From positions 62,001 through 126,000 of the forward strand of contig NZ_JAMYJR010000010.1 in the NCBI RefSeq assembly GCF_024137025.1: a stretch of 64,000 nt of DNA. Reading direction: 5' to 3'. This document shows, in pieces, positions 50,412 through 58,889 of this stretch (position 1 is its first letter; every line of letters begins with the position of its first letter). This DNA is from Paractinoplanes aksuensis. GTDB lineage: Bacteria > Actinomycetota > Actinomycetes > Mycobacteriales > Micromonosporaceae. The position numbers were made by a program, and so were the translations under genes. Under the pieces are notes generated by a model. That model was given only the letters and a program-made list of their open reading frames with translations. It ran no database searches and was not told the origin of the DNA.

Positions 50412-51314
50412 TTATCGGGTCCACTGCGGATCGACTGCGGCCGACAACAGCGGCAGGAAAGCGGTCAGGGCGGCCGACGGGGTGCGGCCCGCGAGGGTGG
50501 CCGCGAAGATGCGTCGAGTGGGTTCGTCGTCGTGGTGCAGGCGGAGCAGGGAGACGTCGGCCGGTTTGGTGCGCATGGCCAGGGCCGGGATGAGGGCGAC
50601 GCCGAGGCCGGCGGCGACGCAGCCGAGCTTGGCCGTCCACTCGGCGGCGACGATGTCGATGCGGGGGCGGAAGCCGGTGGGCAGGCTGGCTCGCAGCAGG
50701 GTTTCCTCGGCGTCGGCCGAGCCGGCTATGAATGAGTCGTCCTTCAGGTCGGCCAGGCGGACGGTGCGGCGGCGGGCCAACGGGTGAGTTCGGGGGACGG
50801 CGACCAGCAGGCGTTCGTCGAGCAGGTGGTGCAGGGTGAAGCGGGCGGGGTCGATCGGGCCCGCGGGGGACTCGCTGACCACCGCAACGTCGGCGTCGCC
50901 GGTGGTCAGGCGGTTCAGCAGTCGGGGAGTCAGGCCTTCGACCAAGTTCAAGGTCACTTCGGGGTACGCCGTGCGGAAGCTGGCCAGAGCCCGCGGGACC
51001 AGGGCGGCCACGGCGGTGGGGAAGGCGCCCACCCGCAAGCGGCCGGTGGCGAGTGAGTGCAGGTCGTCGACGGCGCGGCGGGCGGTCGACAAGCGCGTGA
51101 GGATGGCCTCCGCGTGGGGGAGCAGGGCGCGGCCCTCTTCGGTCAGGGCCACGCCGCGGGGCAGGCGGTCGAAGACGGGGGTGCCCAGGTCGGATTCGAG
51201 GGCGGCGATCTGACGGGAGACCGCGGACTGGGTGAACTGCAGGCGCTGGGCGGCGGCGGTGATCGAGCCGAGACGGGCGACGGTGCGGAAGACCTCCAGC
51301 AGGGCGGTGTCCAT
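50412..51314 (-). CDS. LysR-family transcriptional regulator
   Basis: A 300-residue regulator. The N-terminal winged helix (LLEVFRTVARLGSITAAAQR, QSAVSRQIAALESDLGTPVF, LPRGVALTEEGRALLPHA) is standard, and the rest is the two-lobe sensor (GRLRVGAFPTAVAALVPRAL, GLGVALIPALAM). It is divergent from the RidA gene (about 72 bases), so it probably controls that gene. No metabolite can be named. Confidence 0.9.
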   Translation of the reverse strand: MDTALLEVFRTVARLGSITAAAQRLQFTQSAVSRQIAALESDLGTPVFDRLPRGVALTEEGRALLPHAEAILTRLSTARRAVDDLHSLATGRLRVGAFPTAVAALVPRALASFRTAYPEVTLNLVEGLTPRLLNRLTTGDADVAVVSESPAGPIDPARFTLHHLLDERLLVAVPRTHPLARRRTVRLADLKDDSFIAGSADAEETLLRASLPTGFRPRIDIVAAEWTAKLGCVAAGLGVALIPALAMRTKPADVSLLRLHHDDEPTRRIFAATLAGRTPSAALTAFLPLLSAAVDPQWTR

Positions 51315-51385
51315 GACTAGTGAGCATGGCAGGCATGCGCGACATTCGCTGGTGGCATGGGAAGGGCGGGCCTAGCGTCGTCGGT

Positions 51386-51802
51386 ATGGTGAAGGTGACG
51401 CTCGACAACCCGGCTTCGGTGGCCGCGCCGTTCGGGGACCGGTTCGCGCATGTGGCCCGCATCGACCTGCCCGGCGGGGGTGCGCTGCTGCAGTTGGCGG
51501 GGCAGGTGGCGGTGGACGACACCGGTGAAGTGGTGGCGCCGGGCGACGCGGCGGCCCAGGCCGAGCGGATCTTCGAGATCGTGAGCGGGTTGCTGGCAGC
51601 TCATGGTGCCTCGCTGGCCGACGTGACGTTCATCCGGACGTTCATGACTGATCTGGGTGATTTGCCGGGCTACGGCGCGGTGCGGCGGCGTCTGTTCCCG
51701 GTGCCGGGGAAGAAGCCGCCGGCCAGCACGACGGTGGAGGTGAGCCGGCTCTTTCTACCGGGGGCGGTGCTCGAGGTCGAGGTCACCGCGGTCGCGAGCT
51801 GA
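51386..51802 (+). CDS. RidA-family protein (YjgF/YER057c/UK114)
   Basis: About 138 residues, RidA-like enamine/imine deaminase. GDRFAHVARIDLPGGG and LLQLAGQVAVDDTGEVV are the first strands, then AERIFEIVSGLLAAHGASLA and the signature PVPGKKPPASTTVEVSRLFLPGAVLEVEV, where the family Arg-x-x-x-x-V-P at the active site appears as PPASTTVEVSRL (Arg replaced by Pro-Ala-Ser). It starts at ATG 51386; the frame is open upstream into the LysR region. Related proteins hydrolyse reactive enamines, but the loss of that Arg leaves the activity uncertain. Confidence 0.82.
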   Translation: MVKVTLDNPASVAAPFGDRFAHVARIDLPGGGALLQLAGQVAVDDTGEVVAPGDAAAQAERIFEIVSGLLAAHGASLADVTFIRTFMTDLGDLPGYGAVRRRLFPVPGKKPPASTTVEVSRLFLPGAVLEVEVTAVAS

Positions 51803-51859
51803 CCGTCCGAGGTCGAGCTACCGCGGGCCGAGCCGTCACGGGGGTGGGCTCGGTGCCGC

Positions 51860-53707
51860 TCAGCGCAGTCGGCGGCGGTCGTCGGGGAGGCGCTCGGTGA
51901 CTGCGCGGCGGTCGAGGAGCTCCAGCAGGGGGACGGCTACGCGGCGGCTGGTGGTCAGGGACTGGCGGGCCTCGCTCAGGGTGAAGGGCTGGGGGAGGGT
52001 GGCCAGGGTTCGGGCGGCCTCGTCGACGGCGTCGGCGTGCAGGATCACCTGGGGGGCCAGTTGGATCACCAGGCCGGTGCGGGCGGCGGCGGCCAGTTGG
52101 CGGGGGCCCAGGCCCAGGGCGGTCAGGGTGTTGGCCTCGGGGGCGGTGAACGGGCCCAGGCCGTCGAAGGCCTTCTTGATCTGGGTTACCAATTCGTCCG
52201 GGGCGCCTGCGACCACTGCCGCCACCCGGCCGTTCCGCATGGTCAGAGGGGGGTGGATCAGCGCTGAGACCAGAGCGCGGTCGGGCAGGCCGAGGCGGTG
52301 GCGCAGGGCGTCGAGAGGCATGCCGGGTTCGAGCGGGTGCTCTTTCAGATAGGTCGTGACCTCGATGGGCAGACGTTCTCGCAGGGACGACCAGTAGGGC
52401 GGGTCCACATACCAATCGCCGGCCACGGGAGTGATGAGGGCTGCCTCCGCCGCGGGAAGGGAATTGGTGGAGGCTGCCTGCGCCGCGGGAGGGGAATCGA
52501 CGGGGGGTGCCTGCGCCGCGGGAAGGGAATCGACGGGGGTCGGCGGCGGCAGGGGGACACCCATCTCGGACAGCGCGGAGGCGCGGATGAGGTGGCGGCG
52601 GGACAGTTCGCTCGTAAGGTCGGGGTGGCCGTCCATCGTGGCCAGCACCTGGGCCCGCGCGGCGGCCGCGCCTCGGCGTTGCAGGCCGGGTGGGAGGACG
52701 TCGAGGACTGTCACGCCGCCGGCCACGTGGTGCCGGCCGGGGTCACGGAGCAGGGCGCGGTCGCCGATGCGCAACGGCAGGGGGTGGGCCAGGCGCAGGC
52801 GGGCGGTGTCGGGGCCCAGGGGGCGCACGCGGACGGGGACAGCGGCCGCGCCGACGTGCAGTGTCATGGTGGCCGGCAGGTCGGCGGCGGGGTCGCCATG
52901 GACGCGGACGTCGATCAGGTCGGTCGGGCGGAAGCGGCCGGGGGTCAGCAGGGCGTCGCCGCGGCTCACGTCGTCGCGCGGGGTGCCGCGCAGGTTCACG
53001 GCGACTCGGGCCACGGCCGGGACGGTGTCGGCGGGGTGGCCCAGCGTTTGCAGGCCGCGTACTCGGACCAGCGTGTCGCCCAGGGCCAACTCGTCGCCGA
53101 CGTGCAGCGTGCCGGCGCCGAGGGTTCCGGTGACCACTGTGCCGGCGCCCTTGACGGTGAAGGCGCGGTCGATCCAGAGGCGTACGGGTTCGGTCAGCGA
53201 CGCCGCGGGCAGGGCGGCCACCAGCGAGTCGAGGGCGGCGCGCAGGTCGTCGAGGCCGGCGCCGGTCACGCCGCTCACGGAGACGGCGGGGACGGGGCCG
53301 AGCGGAGTCCGGGCGATCTCGGCCAAGGCCTGGGCTGTCGCGGGAGCGGGGTCGGCGAGGTCGCTGCGGGTCACGACGAGCAGACCATGGCGTACGTCGA
53401 GAGCGGCCAGCGCGGCCAGGTGCTCGGCCGACTGGGGTTTCCAGCCCTCGTCGGCGGCCACCACGATCAGCGCGGCCGGGACGGGGCCGATGCCGGCCAG
53501 CATGTTGGGGACGAAGCGCTCGTGACCGGGGACGTCGACGAACGCGACCGTCTCGCCCGAGGGCAGCTCGGTCCAGGCGAAGCCGAGGTCGATGGTCATG
53601 CCGCGGCGGCGTTCCTCGGCCCAGCGGTCCGGTTCCATCCCGGTGAGCGCCCGGACCAGCGTCGACTTGCCGTGATCGACGTGTCCAGCGGTGGCCAGCA
53701 CGTGCAC
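51860..53707 (-). CDS. selB: Selenocysteine-specific elongation factor SelB
   Basis: A 615-residue GTPase that carries Sec-tRNA to the ribosome and binds the SECIS hairpin. G1 ATAGHVDHGKSTLVRAL at the N terminus, G2/switch GMTIDLGF, G3 DVPGHE and G4-like TRSD. Domains 2 and 3 follow (VVTGTLGAGTLHVGDELALG). Residues ~390-425 are an Ala/Pro/Ser tandem repeat linker, then the winged-helix SelB C-terminal domain (LDALRHRLGLPDRALVSALI, FDGLGPFTAPEANTLTALG) that contacts the SECIS RNA. It starts two bases after selA, so the two are one operon. Confidence 0.95.
   Translation of the reverse strand: MHVLATAGHVDHGKSTLVRALTGMEPDRWAEERRRGMTIDLGFAWTELPSGETVAFVDVPGHERFVPNMLAGIGPVPAALIVVAADEGWKPQSAEHLAALAALDVRHGLLVVTRSDLADPAPATAQALAEIARTPLGPVPAVSVSGVTGAGLDDLRAALDSLVAALPAASLTEPVRLWIDRAFTVKGAGTVVTGTLGAGTLHVGDELALGDTLVRVRGLQTLGHPADTVPAVARVAVNLRGTPRDDVSRGDALLTPGRFRPTDLIDVRVHGDPAADLPATMTLHVGAAAVPVRVRPLGPDTARLRLAHPLPLRIGDRALLRDPGRHHVAGGVTVLDVLPPGLQRRGAAAARAQVLATMDGHPDLTSELSRRHLIRASALSEMGVPLPPPTPVDSLPAAQAPPVDSPPAAQAASTNSLPAAEAALITPVAGDWYVDPPYWSSLRERLPIEVTTYLKEHPLEPGMPLDALRHRLGLPDRALVSALIHPPLTMRNGRVAAVVAGAPDELVTQIKKAFDGLGPFTAPEANTLTALGLGPRQLAAAARTGLVIQLAPQVILHADAVDEAARTLATLPQPFTLSEARQSLTTSRRVAVPLLELLDRRAVTERLPDDRRRLR
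52440..52545 (-). repeat. 33-bp tandem repeat in the SelB linker
   Basis: Three in-frame copies of a ~33-base unit (TGCCTGCGCCGCGGGAAGGG followed by AATCGACGGGGG on the plus strand) encode variants of VDSLPAAQAPP. It lies between the EF-Tu-like part and the winged-helix part of SelB. Confidence 0.8.
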
Positions 53708-53709
53708 GG

Positions 53710-55131
53710 TCAGCCCTCCCCGGCCGGCTCAGCCGGGCGACGACCGCGCGGGGCGGGGTGCCGTGCGGCGGGGGGCGACCCGGCCGAGTCCGCCGACCCC
53801 CGGCCGGGCGGGGTGGCGGCGTGCGGGTCGGCTGGGTCTGGTGTGGGCCGGGCGGCGACCGCGATGACCATGTCGACCAGCAGGTGGTCGGAGGACGGGG
53901 GTACGCAGCGCAGGTCGAGCAGCAGGCGATCGCGTTCCACCCGGCCGACCACCGGTGTGGAGGCGGTGCGCAGCCGGGTCGCGTAGGCGGGCGGCAGGGA
54001 CAGCGACCACGACGGCAGCGTCAGCTCCGGGGCGCCGCCGCCGCCGACCACCGCGTCGGAGGCGATCACCTCGGCGTCGACGCCGGCCTTGGCCAGCAGG
54101 GTCTGGGCGTGCTGGGTGCGGGCGAGCAGCGCCTCCGGGGAGAGCCGCAGCGCCTCCCAGGTGGGCGTGGCCGGGCCGGTCAGGGTGGCCTGGAGGGCGG
54201 CCAGCGTCAGTTTGTCGACGCGTAGGGCGCGGGCCAGCGGGTGGCGCCGCAGGCGTTCGATCAGGTCGGCCGCGCCCAGCAGCAGGCCCGCCTGAGGGCC
54301 GCCCAGCAGCTTGTCGCCGCTGGCGATGACCAGGGCGGCGCCGTCGGCGAGGGTCGTGGCCGCGTCGGGCTCGTCGGGCAGCAACGGGTCGGGGGCGAGC
54401 AGGCCGGAGCCTGTGTCGGCGACCACCGGCACGGGGAGGGTCGCGAGCGCGGACACTGTCGCGGCGCTGGTGAAACCGCGTACGACGAAGTTGGAGGGGT
54501 GGACCTTGAGGATGAAACCGGTCTGCGGCGTGATGGCTCGTTCGTAGTCGGCCACCGTCGTGCGGTTGGTGGTGCCGACCTCGCGCAGGCGGGCGCCCGT
54601 GGACTCGAGGAGGTCGGGCAGGCGGAAGCCGTCGCCGATCTCCACCATCTCGCCGCGGCTGACGATGATCTCGCCGCCCGCGGCCAGGGCCGTCGCGGCC
54701 AGCACGAGGGCGGCGGCGCCGTTGTTGACGACGTGGACGTCGCCCGCGGTGGGAACGGCTCGCTGCAGGGCGGCCAGCGCGGTGCGGCCGCGCTTGGCTC
54801 GGCGGCCGGTGGTCAGGTCGAGTTCGACGTCGGTCGGGCCGGAGGCGGCCACCACGGCCTCGCGGGCGGCGGGGGAGAGCGCGGCCCGTCCCAGGTTGGT
54901 GTGCAGCACGACTCCGGTCGCGTTCAGCACCGGGCGCAGACCGCCGGGCAGGGTGGCCAGGACGGCGTCGATCACGGCTTCCGGCTCGAGCTCCCCATCC
55001 CGTACGCGCTGAAGCGTGGCCACGACGGCGGCCTTCACAGCGGCCCGGCCCTCCGTGGCGGTCGCCGCGGTCAGGCGGGGATCGGCCAGGATCGTGTCGG
55101 TCCGCGGCACCCGCCGCCGAGGGTCCACCAT
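53710..55131 (-). CDS. selA: L-seryl-tRNA(Sec) selenium transferase
   Basis: A ~473-residue pyridoxal-phosphate enzyme that turns Ser-tRNA-Sec into Sec-tRNA with selenophosphate. VLHTNLGRAALSPAAREAVV, VHVVNNGAAALVLAATALAAG and the PLP lysine in ASGDKLLGGPQAGLLLG are typical. The C terminus has a Pro/Ala/Arg-rich tail (ADPHAATPPGRGSADSAGSP). I use ATG 55131 (MVDPRRRVPRTDTILADPRL); the frame is open to 55218, with an ATG at 55170 as alternative. First gene of the selA-selB operon. Confidence 0.93.
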   Translation of the reverse strand: MVDPRRRVPRTDTILADPRLTAATATEGRAAVKAAVVATLQRVRDGELEPEAVIDAVLATLPGGLRPVLNATGVVLHTNLGRAALSPAAREAVVAASGPTDVELDLTTGRRAKRGRTALAALQRAVPTAGDVHVVNNGAAALVLAATALAAGGEIIVSRGEMVEIGDGFRLPDLLESTGARLREVGTTNRTTVADYERAITPQTGFILKVHPSNFVVRGFTSAATVSALATLPVPVVADTGSGLLAPDPLLPDEPDAATTLADGAALVIASGDKLLGGPQAGLLLGAADLIERLRRHPLARALRVDKLTLAALQATLTGPATPTWEALRLSPEALLARTQHAQTLLAKAGVDAEVIASDAVVGGGGAPELTLPSWSLSLPPAYATRLRTASTPVVGRVERDRLLLDLRCVPPSSDHLLVDMVIAVAARPTPDPADPHAATPPGRGSADSAGSPPAARHPAPRGRRPAEPAGEG

Positions 55132-55319
55132 GGCCGCACCCGTCCTCTCCCGTTCGGCGTCACCGGTCATGCGCGATGATCCGGCGTCACCGGCCGGCCT
55201 CACGATGGCCCGCGTCACCGGCCTGCCCCGAAAGCTACCCGTCAGGCGGACTGATTCGGCGAGCCGGGCGGTCGTTGCGCGGCACTTCGATCATGGAGTG
55301 TGATGCGGGCGGAGGTTCC

Positions 55320-56126
55320 ATGGGGTTGGAGATCGACTTCCACGACAACGACGCGCTGATGTGGGGCCGGCGGCTGTCGCTGGTCGTGGGCGTGGTGGGT
55401 GTGCTGCTGGTGCTGGCGGCGGTCCTGGTGTCGTGGGCGGCCCCGGTCGGGATCTTCGGGGGCGTGGCAGTCTTCGTCGCGGTGAGCGGGCGGATCGGGA
55501 CCGCTCTGGAGCTCAAGTACGGGCGCTTGCCGCTGGCCCAGCCCGTCGCCGTGGCTCACCACGGGAACGCCCGGCGGCGGTCGATGCGGCGCAGCAGCGG
55601 CGTGCCGTGGGCGACCGTCGCGCTCGGCGGCGTGACCCTGCTGGCGGCGTTCGGGGGTGGGGACGCGGGCGGGCTGGAGTACCTCTTCGTGGCCGCCGGT
55701 CTCGCCTTCGTGCTGTTCGGGCTGCTGGTAGGGCCGTTCGCGGGTTTCACGGTCACGCCCGAGCACCTGCACGTCGACACGGCCTTCCGGCGTACGAGCG
55801 TGCCGCGCCACCTGATCGGCGAGTTCGAGAGCGACGAGCTCGACGTCCGCCTGCGGCTGCGCAACCGTGACTTCCTGGACATCCGCGTCGACTCGCCGAT
55901 CATGGAATACACCTCGAACGGCTACTGGATGAACGCGCGCTGCCGCTTCCGGACGGTGGCCAAGCTGGTCCGCATGCTGCACGAGGTACGCGAGGAACCC
56001 GGTTCGGACCAGGCCGTGACCCATCACCGGCGGCCGGTGGTGATGGCCCTGACCGGGCTGGCCGCGGCCGGCATCCTGGTGACGGCCGTGATCGGGCTGA
56101 TGGGCGACTGGGGTGCGGCCGGATAA
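55320..56126 (+). CDS. Membrane protein, four to five helices, unknown function
   Basis: A 268-residue protein; GGAGG lies just before ATG 55320. Helices: LSLVVGVVGVLLVLAAVLVS, VGIFGGVAVFVAVSG, WATVALGGVTLLAAF, YLFVAAGLAFVLFGLLVGPF and a last one (VVMALTGLAAAGILVTAVIG). Between them lies a ~80-residue PH-like beta domain (TVTPEHLHVDTAFRRTSVPR, FLDIRVDSPIMEYTSNGY). Not recognised; probably senses or binds something at the membrane face. Confidence 0.65.
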   Translation: MGLEIDFHDNDALMWGRRLSLVVGVVGVLLVLAAVLVSWAAPVGIFGGVAVFVAVSGRIGTALELKYGRLPLAQPVAVAHHGNARRRSMRRSSGVPWATVALGGVTLLAAFGGGDAGGLEYLFVAAGLAFVLFGLLVGPFAGFTVTPEHLHVDTAFRRTSVPRHLIGEFESDELDVRLRLRNRDFLDIRVDSPIMEYTSNGYWMNARCRFRTVAKLVRMLHEVREEPGSDQAVTHHRRPVVMALTGLAAAGILVTAVIGLMGDWGAAG

Positions 56127-56165
56127 GGGCTGGCCCCGATCGATGCGCGGCGCCGAGAATGGGGC

Positions 56166-58889
56166 GTGCACGTCATCGGGCTGCTGGGGCCGGTCGAGCT
56201 GCGGGTCGACGGGCAGCCGGTCGCGCTCGGCGGGGCGCCGCAACGGGTGGTGCTGGCCCGGTTGGCCCTGGCCGAGGGACGCGTGGTCCCGGTCGGTGAG
56301 CTGGTCGAGGCGCTGTGGGGTGACGACCCGCCGGGTAACGCGGTCGGCAACCTGCACAGTTACGTGTCGCGGCTGCGGCGGCACATCGACGTCGTCCGCG
56401 AGCCCGGCGGATACCGGCTCGAGCGGCCCGAATCAGATCTCGGCGAGGCGGAACGCCTGGTCGCGGCCGGTCAGTTGGACGAGGCGCTCGGTCTGTGGCG
56501 CGGGGACGCGCTGGCCGATGTGGCCGACCGGCTGGCCTTCGCGCCCGACGTGGCCCGCCTGGCCGAGTGGCGGCGGCATCTGCGCGAGGAGTGGTTCGAG
56601 CAGCGGCTCGCCTCGGGCGACGCGGCGGGGGCGTTGCCCGAGATCGAGGCGTACGCGACCGCGGAACCGATGCGGGAGCGGGCCTGCCTGTTGCACATGC
56701 GGGCGCTGCACCAGACCGGGCGCACGGCCGAGGCGCTGGCGGCCGGGCGGGCGTACCGGGAAAGGGTGGTCGACGGGCACGGCGTCGACCCGTCGCCGGC
56801 GCTGGACGACCTGCAGCGACGCATTCTGGCCGAGGACCCGGTACTACGGCCGGGCCGGCCTCGAGCGCCGCGGCGGCGGGCCGATCGGTTCTTCGGGCGG
56901 CGCGACGAACTGGCTGCCCTGCGCGCGGCTCTCGCCGACGGGCGGGTGACGACGCTGGTCGGGCCGGGCGGCGTGGGCAAGACGCGGCTGATGACCGAGG
57001 CCCTGACCGGCGACGAGCTGGTCGTCGAGCTGGCCGAGCGGTCGGTCCCGGGCGATGTCGCGGTGGCGGTGGCCGGGGCGCTGGGGCTGCGGGCGGCGCC
57101 GCGCGGCGGGACGGTGGCCATCGCGGACCGGTTGGGCGCGGCGCCGGCCCTGCTCGTGCTGGACAACTGCGAGCATCTGCTGGACGCCGTGCGCGAGCTG
57201 GTCAACGAGATCCTGGTGCGGTGTCCGCGGGTGCGGGTGCTGGCCACCTCGCGGCAGCGGCTCGGGGTGGCGGGGGAGCGGGTGCTGCGGCTGGGGCCGC
57301 TGCCCGAGGCCGATCGGGTGGCGCTGTTCTGCGACCGGGCGGCGCTGTTGCGGGCCGATTTTCCGCAGGACGAGCGCAGCCGGGAGCTGGCGGCCGAGGT
57401 GTGCGGGCTGGTCGACGGGCTGCCGCTGGCGGTCGAGCTGGCGGCCCGGCGCGAGGCGGTGTTCGGGCTGGCCCACCTGCGGGACACGCTGGGGGCGGGT
57501 TTGCAGGTGCTCGACCCGGCCCGGGGCGGGGACCGGGCGACCGCGGTGAGCGCGACCGTCGAGTGGTCGTACCGGCTGCTCGACCCGTCTGCGCAGGCGC
57601 TGCTCGACCGGCTCGCGGTGTGCCGGGGCGGCTTCGACATCAGCATTCTGCCCTATTTGTCCCAGGAAGCCGCCGTGCTGGCCGAGCTCGTCGACGCCTC
57701 CCTGGTGGTGTGCGACGTCAATCAAGATCCGCCGCGCTACCGCCTGTTGGAGACCGTGCGGCACGTCGCGCTGACCCACGGGAACGAGGACCGGGACGCG
57801 CACGCCCGCTGGATGCTCGACTTCATCACCGACCTGCGACGGCGCCAGCGCGTCCGCAACCCGGACACGACCCCGGCCCTGCGCCGCGAGCGCGGCAACC
57901 TGCAGGCGGCGCTGGCCTGGTGGGAGCACCGGGACGAGGGCGCGCGACTGGCCGCGTGGACCGCGGTCGCCGGGTCCGACGCGCCCGACCCGGGGCTCAC
58001 CGCGCAACTCGCCCGGTTCCGGCCCGGTCGGGTCGAGACCGAGAGCGATGCGTTGCGGGCGCTCGCGGCGGGCACCAGCGAATGGCTCGAAGGGCGGCTG
58101 AGCGAGGCGGATCGGCTGCTCAGCGCCGCGATCGGCCGGCTGCCGGAGCGGCACGCGCTGACCGGGGCGGCGCTGCTGCTGCGCATCTCGAACTCGATGT
58201 TCGTCGGGCGGGCCGACCTGGTGCGGGCCGACGCGCAGCGGCTGCGCGAGAACGCGTGGGCGCCGGCCTGGACGCGGACGACCGGGATGTGTTGCGCGGC
58301 CCTCATGGACGCCTACGGCGGGGACGCGGCGGCGGGATTGCGCCGCTTGGAGGCGTACGGGAAGGAACTGGTCTCGGACCGGCTCGACGGGTTCGTGCCG
58401 TTCACCCGGGGCGAGCTGCTGGCCGGCACGGACCCGGAGGCCGCGCTGAGCTGCTACGACGAGTCGCTGCGGCGGACTGAGCAGGCGGGACTGGGCTACA
58501 CGGCGAACATCGCGCGGGTGGCCCGCGCGGCGGTGCTGATCCGGCTCGGCCGGCCCGCCGAGGCGGTCGAGGCCTGCCGCCGGACGATCGGGCAGGTGCG
58601 CGCGGCGGGCATGACGGCCCAGCTCTGGACCATGCTGCGGCTGACCGCCGAGCTACTGGGATCGCTGGGGTGCGACGAACCGGCGGCCGTGCTGGTGGCA
58701 GCGGCCGACGACGACCCGTACGCGCCGGCGGTGATGGGCCCGGACGTCGAGCGCCTGGCCCGGCTGCGAGCGCCGGTCACCGGGCCGCCGCCGGAGGACA
58801 TCGCGGAGTACGCGCTGTTCTGGCTGGAGCAGCAAGGCGCGAGCAAGGACGTGGCAAGCGGCGGCGCGCATCGTTCGGGGCATGACTGA
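56166..58889 (+). CDS. AfsR/SARP-type regulator with NB-ARC ATPase and TPR-like region
   Basis: A 907-residue transcriptional regulator starting at GTG. N-terminal OmpR-type winged helix (QRVVLARLALAEGRVVPVGE, LHSYVSRLRRHID) and BTAD domain (residues ~100-235), then an NB-ARC/AAA ATPase: Walker A LVGPGGVGKTRLM near residue 265, Walker B PALLVLDNCEHLL, and GLPLAVELAAR. The C-terminal third is helical, TPR-like (AALAWWEHRDEGARLAAWTA, EALSCYDESLRRTEQ-type units). Such proteins activate secondary-metabolite or morphogenesis genes. The end overlaps the following methyltransferase by eight bases, so the pair is co-transcribed and the methyltransferase may be its partner or target. Confidence 0.88.
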   Translation: MHVIGLLGPVELRVDGQPVALGGAPQRVVLARLALAEGRVVPVGELVEALWGDDPPGNAVGNLHSYVSRLRRHIDVVREPGGYRLERPESDLGEAERLVAAGQLDEALGLWRGDALADVADRLAFAPDVARLAEWRRHLREEWFEQRLASGDAAGALPEIEAYATAEPMRERACLLHMRALHQTGRTAEALAAGRAYRERVVDGHGVDPSPALDDLQRRILAEDPVLRPGRPRAPRRRADRFFGRRDELAALRAALADGRVTTLVGPGGVGKTRLMTEALTGDELVVELAERSVPGDVAVAVAGALGLRAAPRGGTVAIADRLGAAPALLVLDNCEHLLDAVRELVNEILVRCPRVRVLATSRQRLGVAGERVLRLGPLPEADRVALFCDRAALLRADFPQDERSRELAAEVCGLVDGLPLAVELAARREAVFGLAHLRDTLGAGLQVLDPARGGDRATAVSATVEWSYRLLDPSAQALLDRLAVCRGGFDISILPYLSQEAAVLAELVDASLVVCDVNQDPPRYRLLETVRHVALTHGNEDRDAHARWMLDFITDLRRRQRVRNPDTTPALRRERGNLQAALAWWEHRDEGARLAAWTAVAGSDAPDPGLTAQLARFRPGRVETESDALRALAAGTSEWLEGRLSEADRLLSAAIGRLPERHALTGAALLLRISNSMFVGRADLVRADAQRLRENAWAPAWTRTTGMCCAALMDAYGGDAAAGLRRLEAYGKELVSDRLDGFVPFTRGELLAGTDPEAALSCYDESLRRTEQAGLGYTANIARVARAAVLIRLGRPAEAVEACRRTIGQVRAAGMTAQLWTMLRLTAELLGSLGCDEPAAVLVAAADDDPYAPAVMGPDVERLARLRAPVTGPPPEDIAEYALFWLEQQGASKDVASGGAHRSGHD

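Noticed and set aside
50293..50787. A plus-strand frame starting like a signal peptide (RFRSLFSAFIAAVILSSS)
   Set aside because: Only the first 40 codons look hydrophobic; the rest lies opposite the LysR gene, and no ribosome binding site or family match is visible.
56495..58480. A 661-codon second plus-strand frame inside the SARP regulator gene
   Set aside because: Ala/Gly/Arg-rich out-of-frame reading of the regulator; no motifs.
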